Positions 24,082 to 32,117 of a stretch of 64,000 nt of DNA are shown here, in pieces. The position numbers were made by a program, and so were the translations under genes. Source of the stretch: Terriglobales bacterium (lineage in GTDB: Bacteria; Acidobacteriota; Terriglobia; Terriglobales; Acidobacteriaceae); assembly GCA_025936825.1 (NCBI GenBank), contig JAICSO010000002.1:124001-188000 (forward strand), written 5' to 3'. Each line of letters opens with the position of its first letter. Position 1 is the first letter of the stretch. The notes beneath the pieces are model-generated. The model was not told the DNA's origin and made no database searches. It worked only from the letters and a program-made list of their open reading frames with translations.

Positions 24082-26261
24082 GCAAGTTCTTCCTTCGTGC
24101 TCCTTGGTGTCCTTTGTGGTTAGTTCTTCTTTTCGTTGCCGTAACTAATGCCCAGGAATGGAAGAAGATTCCCATTCCAACGCTGCCTGCGTTCCATCCA
24201 CAGGAGCCTAAGCGCGTGGAGCTGCCGAACGGCATGGTGATCTTCCTTCAAGAAGACCATGAGCTGCCATTTATCGACATGACCGCTCGCATTCGTGGCG
24301 GCTCGCGCGTTGAGCCCGCGACCAAAACCGGCCTGGTTTCTCTTTACGGCGAAGTATGGCGTACCGGCGGCACCAAGTCGCAAACCGGCGATCAATTGGA
24401 CGATTACCTCGAAATCCGCGCCGCCAAAGTCGAGACCGGCGCCAACGCCGACTCCACTACCATCGGTTTGTCGAGTCTGAAAGAAGACTTCAACGACGTC
24501 TTCAAAGTCTTCACCGATCTTCTCCGCGATCCCGAATTCCGCGCCGACAAGCTCGAACTGGCCAAGCGCGAAGCCGCCGACTCTATTTCGCGCCGCAATG
24601 ACGAAGCCAGCCAGGTGGCAGCGCGCGAAGCGGCGAAGCTCGCGTATGGCAAGGACAATCCTTACGTCCGCGAGCCCGAATACGCCACGGTTGATGCTGT
24701 GACGCGACAAGACTTAGTCGACTGGCACAACAAATACGTCTACCCCAACAACATCATTCTCGGCGTGGCCGGCGACTTCGATCCCGCCCAGATGGAAGCC
24801 AAGCTCCGCGCGGCTTTCGCGTCATGGGCGAAGGGCCCCGCAGTCAAGCCTCCTGACATCCAGTTCACTCCCGCTAAGCCCGGCTACTACCTCATTAAGC
24901 GCGAGGACGTAAACCAGAGTTGGATCCGCATGGTCACGCTCGGCACCACGCGCCGCAATCCCGATTACTACGCCATTGAAGTCTTCAACGAAGCGTTCGG
25001 GGGCGGCTTCTCGGCACGCCTGATTCAGAACATCCGTACCGCGCAAGGCCTGGCCTACGCCGTGGGCGGAGGGATCAGCACGCGCTTCGATCATCCCGGC
25101 ATCACTCAGTTGGCGATGGCCACCAAGAGCGAGAGCACCGTAAAAGCGATTAACTCACTGTTCGAGCAGATTGACTTGCTCAAAACCTCAAAACCCGTTA
25201 CTGACGAGGAGATCAAACGCGCCAAAGACACAATTTTGAACAACTTCGTCTTCAACTTCGATACGCCGGGCAAGGTGCTGCAGGAGCGTATGGCGTACGA
25301 GTACTACGGATATCCGCCAGACTTCCTTGAGCAGTATCGCGCCGGGATTGAAAAGGTAACCACTGCCGACGTTGCTCGAGTCGCTAACAAGTACCTGCAC
25401 AAAGATCAACTCGCCGTGCTGGTAACCGGCAACGCTGCCGATTTTGACAAGCCGTTGTCCTCGTTAGGTTCGGTGCAGAATGTCGACATCACCATCCCGC
25501 CGCCTCCGGGGAGTGCCACGCAGCAGGGAAGTGAGAAGCCAACCAGCAATGATCCGGCAGCGCAAGGAAAGAAGGAGTCGAATCCCGAAGGCAAGGCTCT
25601 CGTCTCCAAAGTTGTGCAGGCGCTCGGAGGCGCGGAAAAACTGAACAGCGTGAAGTCAGTGAAATCAAAATTTACCGTTGATCAGAAGACCGGCCAAATG
25701 CCAGGACAGATTCAGGCCGAAAGCAGCATCGTCTATCCCGATCACATGAAGCTTGACATGACTATGGCGCAAGGCAGCTTCTCGATCGTAGTTACTCCGG
25801 CTGCGGCTTTTGTGGAGTCGGGAGGCCAAGTCATCCAGGAACTGCCGCCCTCGCGCCGCGACGAAAGCATGGCGCAGATTCACCGCGACCTCATATACAT
25901 TGCGCAGCACGCCTCCGATCCGGCATTCACGTTTGCGGCGTCAGGCAGCGAGAAGTCCGGCGACACGGATACGGCGATCGTGGATGTCTCCGGCCCGGGC
26001 GTGGATCTGCGCTGGTTCGTCGATCCGCAGAGCGGCAAGGTTGTTCGCGAGACTTACCAGGCCATGGGGCGCTCTGGCCCGGAGAACACCGAGACCGCGT
26101 TCTCCGACTGGCGCCCGGTAAATGGGCTGAACCTGCCATTTCACCGCGCCAATAAGCAGAACGGACAGGATGCGAGCACCACTCAATTCACCAGCTTCGA
26201 ACTGAACCCGCAAGTCGATCCAAAGATTTTTGAGAAGCCGGCTTCGGCGCCGCAGCAGTAG
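24078..26261 (+). CDS. M16 family protein lacking the zinc motif, fused to a C-terminal LolA-like domain
   Basis: 727 residues. A signal peptide ends near VTNAQEW. The M16 body aligns with its neighbour, but where HxxEH should be the sequence reads TGLVSLYGEVWRTGG, so zinc binding and catalysis are lost. R/Y residues in the C-terminal half (GGGFSARLIQNIRTAQGLAYAVG) are kept, as expected for the non-catalytic subunit. After a Pro/Ser-rich linker (about 475-505), about 215 residues follow that begin ALVSKVVQALGGAEKLNSVKS. They have the look of an exported LolA/LolB-type beta domain. The start is the ATG overlapping the upstream stop; the signal peptide core is encoded by an interspersed repeat. 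Confidence 0.9.
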   Translation: MSKFFLRAPWCPLWLVLLFVAVTNAQEWKKIPIPTLPAFHPQEPKRVELPNGMVIFLQEDHELPFIDMTARIRGGSRVEPATKTGLVSLYGEVWRTGGTKSQTGDQLDDYLEIRAAKVETGANADSTTIGLSSLKEDFNDVFKVFTDLLRDPEFRADKLELAKREAADSISRRNDEASQVAAREAAKLAYGKDNPYVREPEYATVDAVTRQDLVDWHNKYVYPNNIILGVAGDFDPAQMEAKLRAAFASWAKGPAVKPPDIQFTPAKPGYYLIKREDVNQSWIRMVTLGTTRRNPDYYAIEVFNEAFGGGFSARLIQNIRTAQGLAYAVGGGISTRFDHPGITQLAMATKSESTVKAINSLFEQIDLLKTSKPVTDEEIKRAKDTILNNFVFNFDTPGKVLQERMAYEYYGYPPDFLEQYRAGIEKVTTADVARVANKYLHKDQLAVLVTGNAADFDKPLSSLGSVQNVDITIPPPPGSATQQGSEKPTSNDPAAQGKKESNPEGKALVSKVVQALGGAEKLNSVKSVKSKFTVDQKTGQMPGQIQAESSIVYPDHMKLDMTMAQGSFSIVVTPAAAFVESGGQVIQELPPSRRDESMAQIHRDLIYIAQHASDPAFTFAASGSEKSGDTDTAIVDVSGPGVDLRWFVDPQSGKVVRETYQAMGRSGPENTETAFSDWRPVNGLNLPFHRANKQNGQDASTTQFTSFELNPQVDPKIFEKPASAPQQ
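24089..24129 (+). repeat. Interspersed CTTTGTG-type repeat, copy C, coding for a signal peptide
   Basis: The block TTCCTTCGTG ... CCTTTGTGG - TTAGTTCTT lies directly behind the start codon of the second M16 gene. It encodes FLRAPWCPLWLVL. It matches the block in the PQQ dehydrogenase at 34 of 39 bases, in the same reading frame. Confidence 0.75.
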
Positions 26262-26418
26262 TGCTCGTGTCTGATGGATTCTGTGGCGTGGCCTGAGCCG
26301 CAGGCGCCCTCGTCGCCATTAGCCCCGAAGCGGCGGAATTTTAATCGCCCGGCACGTCAGAAGCTGTTACCAAACTCAATTCGATTGGGAGCAGTGGGAT
26401 GAGGCCATCTCCATTCCA

Positions 26419-26463
26419 GCCCCGCAGGGGCGAGCGAGCCTAGCCCAGGACGGCAGTCCTGGG
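26419..26463. repeat. Double-hairpin intergenic repeat
   Basis: GCCCCGCAGGGGC (26419-26431) and CCCAGGAC-GGCA-GTCCTGGG (26444-26463) form two consecutive perfect hairpins. The surrounding 26262-26640 stretch contains no supportable gene, only similar GC-rich fragments. Such REP-like elements are familiar from Acidobacteriota intergenic DNA. Confidence 0.6.
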
Positions 26464-26642
26464 TCAAGGGGAACATATGCTCCGAGTCCCGGACGAACGA
26501 CCGATCTTCGAAGCGACGAACGAGTTTTGGAAGAACCTCGCTACCTCAACGACGTGGAGTCCGCTTCAGCGGACGGCACAAATCGCGGTCGCCCTTGGTC
26601 GCAATCACGTGTGTGCTCTCGCCCGTTCCGCTGCCCTTCCGT

Positions 26643-26648
26643 TATAAT
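26643..26648 (+). promoter_or_regulatory. Probable -10 box of tRNA-Arg(ACG)
   Basis: A perfect TATAAT lies 18 bases before the tRNA 5' end. No good -35 box is visible at the usual distance. Confidence 0.5.
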
Positions 26649-26666
26649 CGAAGTCTCCACTCAATC

Positions 26667-26706
26667 GCGCCCTTAGCTCAGTTGGATAGAGCGTCTGGCT
26701 ACGAAC
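26667..26706 (+). pseudogene. 5' half of tRNA-Arg(ACG), interrupted at the anticodon loop
   Basis: The sequence starts GCGCCCT, with D arm AGCTCAGTTGGATAGAGC, 5' anticodon strand TCTGG and loop CTACGAA (anticodon ACG), as in a normal tRNA-Arg. The 3' anticodon strand, T arm and acceptor 3' strand are missing: after 26706 the sequence becomes unrelated. No 3' half is found downstream in the window. This marks the left edge of inserted DNA. Two direct copies of TGGACTACA follow at 26783 and 26794 and might be recombinase arm sites. Confidence 0.8.
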
Positions 26707-26834
26707 GATCGAAGCCAGCAATTCTAAAGCCTCACAGATCAGTTGCTTGCGGGGCGCGTCGCTCCTTAAAACCCTCCTTAAGTGGACTACAAATGGACTA
26801 CACTTCCGCCGCCTTCAGAAGGCGTATCCTGTAG

Positions 26835-27052
26835 TGCTTGCAGCGCAACTATGCCACCTGCTCCATCATCGAAGTCGCCGCTGTCTCCGACACCAATGGC
26901 TATCCTTCTGAACGTCCCGCGCAAGCGGAATAGCTGACTGCGGTACAGCCGTCTGCGACCAGCACACCGACGATTGTGATCTCTGCGCCCACTACTTCTA
27001 CTCTTCCTGCATCACCGCGCACACAGCCGAACACGCCCGCGCACCAGCAGCG
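26835..27052 (+). pseudogene. Decayed small double zinc-finger protein gene
   Basis: Frame 1 (26835-26930) reads CLQRNYATCSIIEVAAVSD, then TNGYPSERPAQAE and stop. A different frame (from about 26936) continues with ADCGTAVCDQHTDDCDLC, then AHYFYSSCITAHTAEHARA. Together they form a cross-braced Cys/His pattern (C-x-C, CxxxxCxxH, CxxC, C-x3-H) resembling B-box/RING-like small proteins. A stop codon directly precedes the first Cys and a frameshift separates the halves, so the gene is broken. It lies just inside the island boundary. Confidence 0.5.
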
Positions 27053-27611
27053 GTGAAAGAAACGGCGGCGAAAGATCGCATACGCCAGCCCCTCGGCATG
27101 AGCTCGGGGTGCAATTTATTGCGACCTGCCAGCTCTGTTCTGCATATCACAACCAATGGACTCCCGTCTGCTGATTTCGCCGGTGCTGTGGTGGTCGAGC
27201 CTGGCGGGCTGTTCTGCCTCGGAACCGCTAACGCTTCACTCCCTGGTAGTCCCCGGTGTTGTTCACACCGAGTGGCCGAAGCCTTCACAGGAACGCCCTG
27301 ACCCGACGCACCCGTCAGAGGATGGCCCCTCCACTACCCTTAGCATAGCGGCACCATCCGGGATGTACACCAACGCCACCGCGCAAGCGACGTTCGTGAC
27401 GTACGAGCCGCCATCATTATCCGCGCCATCCGACCTCTTCCTCTACCCGTCGAATTTACTGAAAAACTCGGTGACGTTGCACGACCAACCGATTCCGAAG
27501 AACACTCGACGATTGCTGCCGCGCCGCATGGTGGGAACACGCACCGGGCGTTGAGCCACATTCGCGAGCACGGAAGTAAGCCAGAACGTAGGAACGCAGT
27601 CTGACCCGGTC
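27053..27611. other. No supportable gene
   Basis: Several overlapping open frames exist on both strands, the longest at 27156-27554 (+), which starts like a lipoprotein (LLISPVLWWSSLAGC). None has a ribosome binding site, and composition is biased in all frames. I treat the stretch as degenerate. Confidence 0.4.
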
Positions 27612-27893
27612 TTACTTCATTTGTTTCATCAGAATAAAGAGCCAGATCAGCGCAATTGGGCTGCTGACCTCTATCAGCACGGACGTTAAGAGCATTGCAC
27701 CGTGTAGATTCACCTGCATGTGAATGCTGTCGAGGTCAATGAGGCGCGGTAACACCGCCAATGCGATCCACACACAGCAAATCGACACTTTGAACCAGTA
27801 ATGGCGCGTACCGGGTTCGTGTTGTTCGCTCCGAGATCTGAGGCCCGGCTTCGTCACGAATGCCGCAATCATACTCCTTGCCAAGCCCGTCAT
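27612..27893 (-). CDS. Small two-TM membrane protein
   Basis: 93 residues with two hydrophobic helices: FKVSICCVWIALAVLPRLI (about 34-52) and AMLLTSVLIEVSSPIALIWLFILM (about 66-89). A basic N-terminal part suggests it stays inside. There is no strong ribosome binding site. It is in the island and transcribed towards the boundary. Unknown function. Confidence 0.45.
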   Translation of the reverse strand: MTGLARSMIAAFVTKPGLRSRSEQHEPGTRHYWFKVSICCVWIALAVLPRLIDLDSIHMQVNLHGAMLLTSVLIEVSSPIALIWLFILMKQMK

Positions 27894-27940
27894 CTCGAAT
27901 TAACATTGCACCAATCTACAAACATCTACTTACTATCGTG

Positions 27941-27970
27941 AGCCGCCTTTGGGCGGCTTTCGGTTTTTGG
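27941..27970 (+). terminator. Rho-independent terminator
   Basis: AGCCGCC-TTTG-GGCGGCT (27941-27958) is followed by TTTCGGTTTTT. It lies between the two-TM gene and the zinc-ribbon gene, pointing rightwards, although no convincing rightward gene ends just before it. It may be a leftover of the decayed region. Confidence 0.65.
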
Positions 27971-28020
27971 GTGAGGCGCTTTGGGTATGATGTTCCTGCT
28001 TCAAGGGGAGGAGGCATCTG

Positions 28021-28272
28021 ATGGCCGCATCCGATCTTCCACATTCATTTTGCTACAAGTGTAAAGACTACTTCGTCAGTGACGTAAAGTTTTGCGACCG
28101 CTGTGGGCGTGAACTGGTTGCTAATCCTGTCGTGATCGCAAAAGCCATCCTTGACGACTTGAGCTTCTTAACCCTGCTTTGGTTTTCGTTCCGGTTGCTG
28201 GGAGCCTTGCTGATTGCGGGAATTCCTATTGGGATTGTAATCGCCATTCTTTACGCGATTGGGAGCCACTAG
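28021..28272 (+). CDS. Small zinc-ribbon membrane protein
   Basis: 83 residues. An N-terminal zinc ribbon has CYKC and CDRC knuckles 13 residues apart (FCYKCKDYFVSDVKFCDRCG). A hydrophobic C-terminal half (LLGALLIAGIPIGIVIAILYAIG) should anchor it in the membrane. A very strong ribosome binding site GGGGAGGAGG lies 6 bases before the ATG. Unknown function. Confidence 0.75.
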   Translation: MAASDLPHSFCYKCKDYFVSDVKFCDRCGRELVANPVVIAKAILDDLSFLTLLWFSFRLLGALLIAGIPIGIVIAILYAIGSH

Positions 28273-28456
28273 CCCTACGGACATCCGTGAGTTCGCAGCG
28301 TGCGCACCTGTCATCCTTGGTTGTCGTTGGAATGGTGATGCGCGGATTGTAGCGAATTCGCACATTCGTCATGAAACCACCACAAAGGCCGACGAAAGAC
28401 GCAAGAAAGTGATAACGTTTTTGTCCTGAGCCTACGCCTCGGAGGAGGGCAGTTTG

Positions 28457-29236
28457 GTGACCACTGAAATTGCTCGACGTCTATCTCCGGAAGAAGAGGA
28501 GCTTGCGAAAAAACGTGCCGAACTGGATCTGTTGCAGGGGCAACTCGCAGACCGGGAACTATACCTTGCAAATCTGAGGGCGGAACTCGCAAGTTTTGAG
28601 GGAAGCTACCTGCGACAGGTTGGAGTTCTGTATGCGGAGCTAGACGAGTGGAATGCGAAGCTCGCCGAGCTAGCAGCGGTTGCAAACGGGAGTGAAGAGG
28701 CCCGTTCTGCTGCGACCCAGGCGCGTGCGCAGGCTGCTGAGTCCCGTGCTGCTTCCCAAGGCGAGGTTACTAAGCACAAGGAATTCATAGCCTCCCCCGA
28801 ACTCAAAAGCCTTTATCGGGAGGTGGCAAAGCGAGTCCACCCAGACCTTGCTACCGACGAGGAGGATCGCAGGCAGAGAGAACGACTCATGACCGAGGCC
28901 AATCGCGCGTACGAAAACGGCGATGCCGAGCGTCTGAAGGCAATTCTCCATGAGTACGAAAGCAGTCCTGACTCGGTTCGCGGAACGGGCATTGCAGCGG
29001 ATTTGATTCGCGTGCTTCGCCAGCTCAAGCAGGTCAGCAGCAGGCTCGCGCAAATCGAAGATGAGATTACCAGTGTGGTAGGCTCCGATATCGCCAAGTT
29101 GAAAGCAAAAGCCGAACGCGCCGCGACCGAAGGGCGTGACCTACTCGCGGAAATGGCCGCGACTGTACAAAGCAGAGTCAATGTCGCCAGGCGACAGTAC
29201 GAGAGCGAAGCAGCCAGAAAGCAGACTACGCCGTGA
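28457..29236 (+). CDS. Coiled-coil protein with J-like domain
   Basis: 259 residues. Residues about 8-60 form a coiled coil (EEEELAKKRAELDLLQGQLADRE and following). A short J-like domain (about 113-162) reads LKSLYREVAKRVHPDLATDEE and EANRAYENGDAERLKAIL; the diagnostic HPD tripeptide is present, so interaction with an Hsp70 is possible. A second coiled coil ends the protein. The GTG at 28457 is preferred (GGAGGAGGG upstream) over the TTG one codon earlier. Its stop overlaps the next start (GTGA), so the two are cotranslated. It leads a three-gene set with 29233-29898 and 29990-30733. Confidence 0.82.
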   Translation: MTTEIARRLSPEEEELAKKRAELDLLQGQLADRELYLANLRAELASFEGSYLRQVGVLYAELDEWNAKLAELAAVANGSEEARSAATQARAQAAESRAASQGEVTKHKEFIASPELKSLYREVAKRVHPDLATDEEDRRQRERLMTEANRAYENGDAERLKAILHEYESSPDSVRGTGIAADLIRVLRQLKQVSSRLAQIEDEITSVVGSDIAKLKAKAERAATEGRDLLAEMAATVQSRVNVARRQYESEAARKQTTP

Positions 29237-29898
29237 GCACAGATTCAAACAATGCTGTTGTACGTGCTTTGCCTTCACAGCTCTCTCCCACACACTCTGG
29301 TGCTCTTGTGAGGCGCGGACTGAGGGACATTGAGGCAACCGAGCAGTCAGAAAACAAATCGACTGATCAGCTTGCAAGAAAATCCGTGTCAGGTATTCAA
29401 CGCAAACGGATATCGGAAATAACTGAGGAAGAGAAGTACGAGGAACTACTAACGTCGTATATAACGCGTTTGCCAAGTTTCCGTGCGTTCCTAGAGAAGG
29501 AACAGGACGGACCTGCAACTGCATATGCTGTTTCGACTCTTGATTGGGAACTCTTCCCAGGCGGTAGTCAAAAGGAGGCCGTGGCGATAGCCAAGGCGGA
29601 GGCGCTCCGCGCAGCAGGGTTGGAAGCCTATCACGACCAAACCCCGTTTGATATGTTTCTGTATCGTGGCGGCTCTCAAGAAGACTTGAGGGCAAAACTG
29701 GAAAGAGCGCGTGAGATCTTGCGGACACGGACTTTTGAGACCTCCGAACGCAAAACTGGCGTTAAACGCACCGTCACCGAAGTGGGTTTTACCTTTGGGA
29801 TAGGCAGGAGTCTTACAGAAGCCGACGCGGCAGACCTACGAAACCAAGGTGGCCGCAACGAGGGGCGTGCCGCGCATTTTCTCATGCTCTACAGGTGA
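29233..29898 (+). CDS. Unknown protein with RGLRD motif, coupled to the J-domain gene
   Basis: 221 residues starting at GTG within the upstream stop codon. Residues 24-38 read ALVRRGLRDIEATEQ, almost repeated in the protein of the third gene (SLIGRGLRDLDAAEQ). The middle part has DWELFPGGSQKEAVAIAKAEALRAAGLEAYHDQTPFDMFLYRGGSQ, a mixed alpha/beta segment; the end is HFLMLYR. There is no recognisable enzyme motif. Cotranslation with the J-domain protein suggests a complex. Confidence 0.75.
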   Translation: MSTDSNNAVVRALPSQLSPTHSGALVRRGLRDIEATEQSENKSTDQLARKSVSGIQRKRISEITEEEKYEELLTSYITRLPSFRAFLEKEQDGPATAYAVSTLDWELFPGGSQKEAVAIAKAEALRAAGLEAYHDQTPFDMFLYRGGSQEDLRAKLERAREILRTRTFETSERKTGVKRTVTEVGFTFGIGRSLTEADAADLRNQGGRNEGRAAHFLMLYR

Positions 29899-29989
29899 GA
29901 TGAAGATAAACCGCTCGACCTCGCGCTCGACATCGAGTACACACGAAGGCAGGCCGCTCGTGCACAGACTGGATTAACCTAATCAGATC

Positions 29990-30733
29990 ATGGACAAGAA
30001 GGACAGAGCATCAGCTCCAGGTAATTTCCTTGTTCCCATCTCCGAACAAGGGATTGTGCGACGATCGTGTTCTTTGATCGGACGCGGCCTCCGCGATCTC
30101 GATGCAGCAGAGCAAACGCACGTCAACCATGTAGTGCTCCTGGAAGAAGATCGAGATGGTCTAGGTATTTTCGAGCGACTAGACTGCATCCACCTCGGGT
30201 ATGCTCGGGCGACAGCAGATAGCGAACTGCCAGGATTTTGGAGAACGGGTGATGAATTCACCATTTTTCTCGGTGATCTGGAACCGGACGGCGACGATTT
30301 CGGTGGGGGGTATATGTTGGACGCATTCCTCGTTGGGAAAGACGACCACGATTTTTGGGACGAAGTAGGTGAACCCGCCGCGTTGACTCAGGAGAGGCTA
30401 AGGGACGTTATTCGAAAGTTCCGACCGAAACTCCTGGAGGGCCAATGGCCGGGCAAGATAAACAAGAGAGTGGCATATCCTTCGGCGTCGCGTATCTTCG
30501 TTGGGGCCGAGTTGTTCAGCAGCAGAAGACACAACATCACTTTGGGACTGGCGATCTGGTCGACTCCTACGGGCGCGGATGTAGAGATCGACGGCAGGTT
30601 CGTTGGCGACACGGAATCCGGCGTCGAGGTGGCGATCACGACTGGCGAGCACTCAGTTGTCCTCAGGAAAGCCGGGTATGAAACCTGGTCACGCCAACTT
30701 AACGTGCGCGTACCAGACGACTGGAGCAATTAA
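29990..30733 (+). CDS. Unknown protein with RGLRD motif and C-terminal PEGA-like domain
   Basis: 247 residues. An N-terminal unstructured stretch contains SLIGRGLRDLDAAEQ (28-42), shared with the preceding protein. The middle is acidic and aromatic (LGDLEPDGDDFGGGYMLDAFLVGKDDHDFWDEVGE). The C-terminus, IWSTPTGADVEIDGRFVGDT to EHSVVLRKAGYETWSRQLNVR, is a good PEGA domain (the TPxGAxVxIDGxxVG pattern), a beta-sandwich often involved in surface or protein binding. It lies 91 bases after its neighbour. Confidence 0.75.
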   Translation: MDKKDRASAPGNFLVPISEQGIVRRSCSLIGRGLRDLDAAEQTHVNHVVLLEEDRDGLGIFERLDCIHLGYARATADSELPGFWRTGDEFTIFLGDLEPDGDDFGGGYMLDAFLVGKDDHDFWDEVGEPAALTQERLRDVIRKFRPKLLEGQWPGKINKRVAYPSASRIFVGAELFSSRRHNITLGLAIWSTPTGADVEIDGRFVGDTESGVEVAITTGEHSVVLRKAGYETWSRQLNVRVPDDWSN

Positions 30734-31122
30734 GGAGTCATAGGATTTTTCGATAGCGTGGGGGTGGCATGAATTGTAGTGGCATTTCAATGGCGGCGAC
30801 TTTTCGGGATATCGGCGTTTAAGTCTCGGATCTCTCGAAGGATTGGAATTCCGCTGACGCGAGGCGGTCGTCGCCAGAAGTTGGGATCTTTAATTTTGCG
30901 CCTTCTCGGCTTAGATAGGTGGCTCTAGAAAGTACTTCAAATCAGAAACCGTGACTACTCGCAGTGGGTCGGACGGGAAGAACTATTTGAGCGCGAGCGG
31001 GAGGCGATCCTGATTGGCAGAACTGGAATCTGTGTGTGTCGGCATGTGATGAGATGTTCAATAATGCGAGAGCGTTGAGAACGACACGCGCAAAAGCAAC
31101 GGCGTAGAATCAAGTTATTGGT
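30734..31122. other. Intergenic stretch without a recognisable gene
   Basis: No frame on either strand has a ribosome binding site and plausible composition here. It probably holds the promoter of the membrane-protein gene at 31123, but no clear -35/-10 pair could be assigned. Confidence 0.4.
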
Positions 31123-31899
31123 ATGAGCCTTCCAGATGATCTAAAAGGCGATCTGCACAGAACACTGTTGGGGCCATTGTCTCTCGCAGACGACCTGTTC
31201 GGGGCCTTGCTGCCGGGTTGTCTGTTCTCGTTGATATTGCTCTGGAAGGGCAACGCTTCAATCACCAGAGCACTCGCCTATCCGTATTTTGGGTATAAGA
31301 CAAGAATCATCTGCGGGATTTTAGTTTCGTACTTGATAGGCAAGGTCGCGCTCTGCACCGTCGGTTTCTACTCAGGGTTCGATAAAGACGACTATAAACG
31401 ACATCAGGGAAAGTGGTACTCCTCTCCAGCCTTCATCACCTTCCTGGGTGGTGTTGCGGCTGGGCCACTAATGGCTGGCAAGTCGCGCACGTTCGAATAC
31501 TACATGGCACATGTCACGCAGGTGAACGCCACTCTCTCGCTGGGCCTTCTTCTTTTGGTTGCTGCGTTCATCCCAGGAGATGGTCAGCTGCGAATCGCTG
31601 AGGCAGCCGCAGGGCTTGTTTTCCTTACATCGGGTGTTCTGTCACATCGTAAGACGGGCCATTTCACTGCTGGAATTATCGGAACCGGTATCGGGGAAAG
31701 ACTCGCGTCCTTTTCTAACGAGCAACTCCTAAATACCGGAGTGGCAATTGCGAAGGCAATAGGCGAGGCAAGCCCTCATATAGTTGCTGCAATGCGGAGT
31801 GTGAGCACTCAATCTTCTGAACAAGAGACACCATCAACGTCTCCCGGCAACGGGGTACCTTCGAGTCCAGTGGCGGGTCCCAGTTCTCAACCGTCCTGA
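31123..31899 (+). CDS. Polytopic membrane protein of unknown function
   Basis: 258 residues with about five hydrophobic segments: LPGCLFSLILLWKG, GYKTRIICGILVSYLIGKVALCTVGFY, AFITFLGGVAAGPLM, LSLGLLLLVAAFI and AAAGLVFLTSGVLS. There is a conserved-looking loop FDKDDYKRHQGKWYSSP. The C-terminal 50 residues are Ser/Pro-rich and probably disordered. No strong ribosome binding site is seen. Family not recognised; an accessory island gene. Confidence 0.7.
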   Translation: MSLPDDLKGDLHRTLLGPLSLADDLFGALLPGCLFSLILLWKGNASITRALAYPYFGYKTRIICGILVSYLIGKVALCTVGFYSGFDKDDYKRHQGKWYSSPAFITFLGGVAAGPLMAGKSRTFEYYMAHVTQVNATLSLGLLLLVAAFIPGDGQLRIAEAAAGLVFLTSGVLSHRKTGHFTAGIIGTGIGERLASFSNEQLLNTGVAIAKAIGEASPHIVAAMRSVSTQSSEQETPSTSPGNGVPSSPVAGPSSQPS

Positions 31900-31900
31900 G

Positions 31901-31954
31901 TCACGCCTTCTTCTTCTCCCGTATAAACTGCTTCCGACATGACGGGCGGTGAAC
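31901..31954 (-). pseudogene. Remnant of a zinc-ribbon microprotein
   Basis: The minus strand reads VHRPSCRKQFIREKKKA and stop, matching the C-terminus VRCPSCRKDLVRKKKNK of the intact gene at 33714-33839. An in-frame stop lies just upstream, so only the last 17 codons survive. Confidence 0.5.
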
Positions 31955-32117
31955 AGTTTATGCAATGATGCGCAACTCCGCGCGGGCTCTAGCCTCAGTG
32001 TTCACTTGCGGATCACAACTGTCGTCACATTCGACATCCAGCCGAGAGCCGGAATCTTGTAGACGGTCAGTTACAAGTGCTAATCTCGTGCTCACCTGGG
32101 GAGGAAATTGTCATTAC

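Noticed and set aside
26667-27300. tRNA-Arg(ACG) interrupted by a group I intron
   Set aside because: Insertion in the anticodon loop would fit, but no 3' tRNA half or intron-core motif was found in the following sequence.
27156-27554. Possible lipoprotein (start with LAGC lipobox)
   Set aside because: No ribosome binding site, competing frames on both strands and a low-complexity sequence; the lipobox is probably chance.
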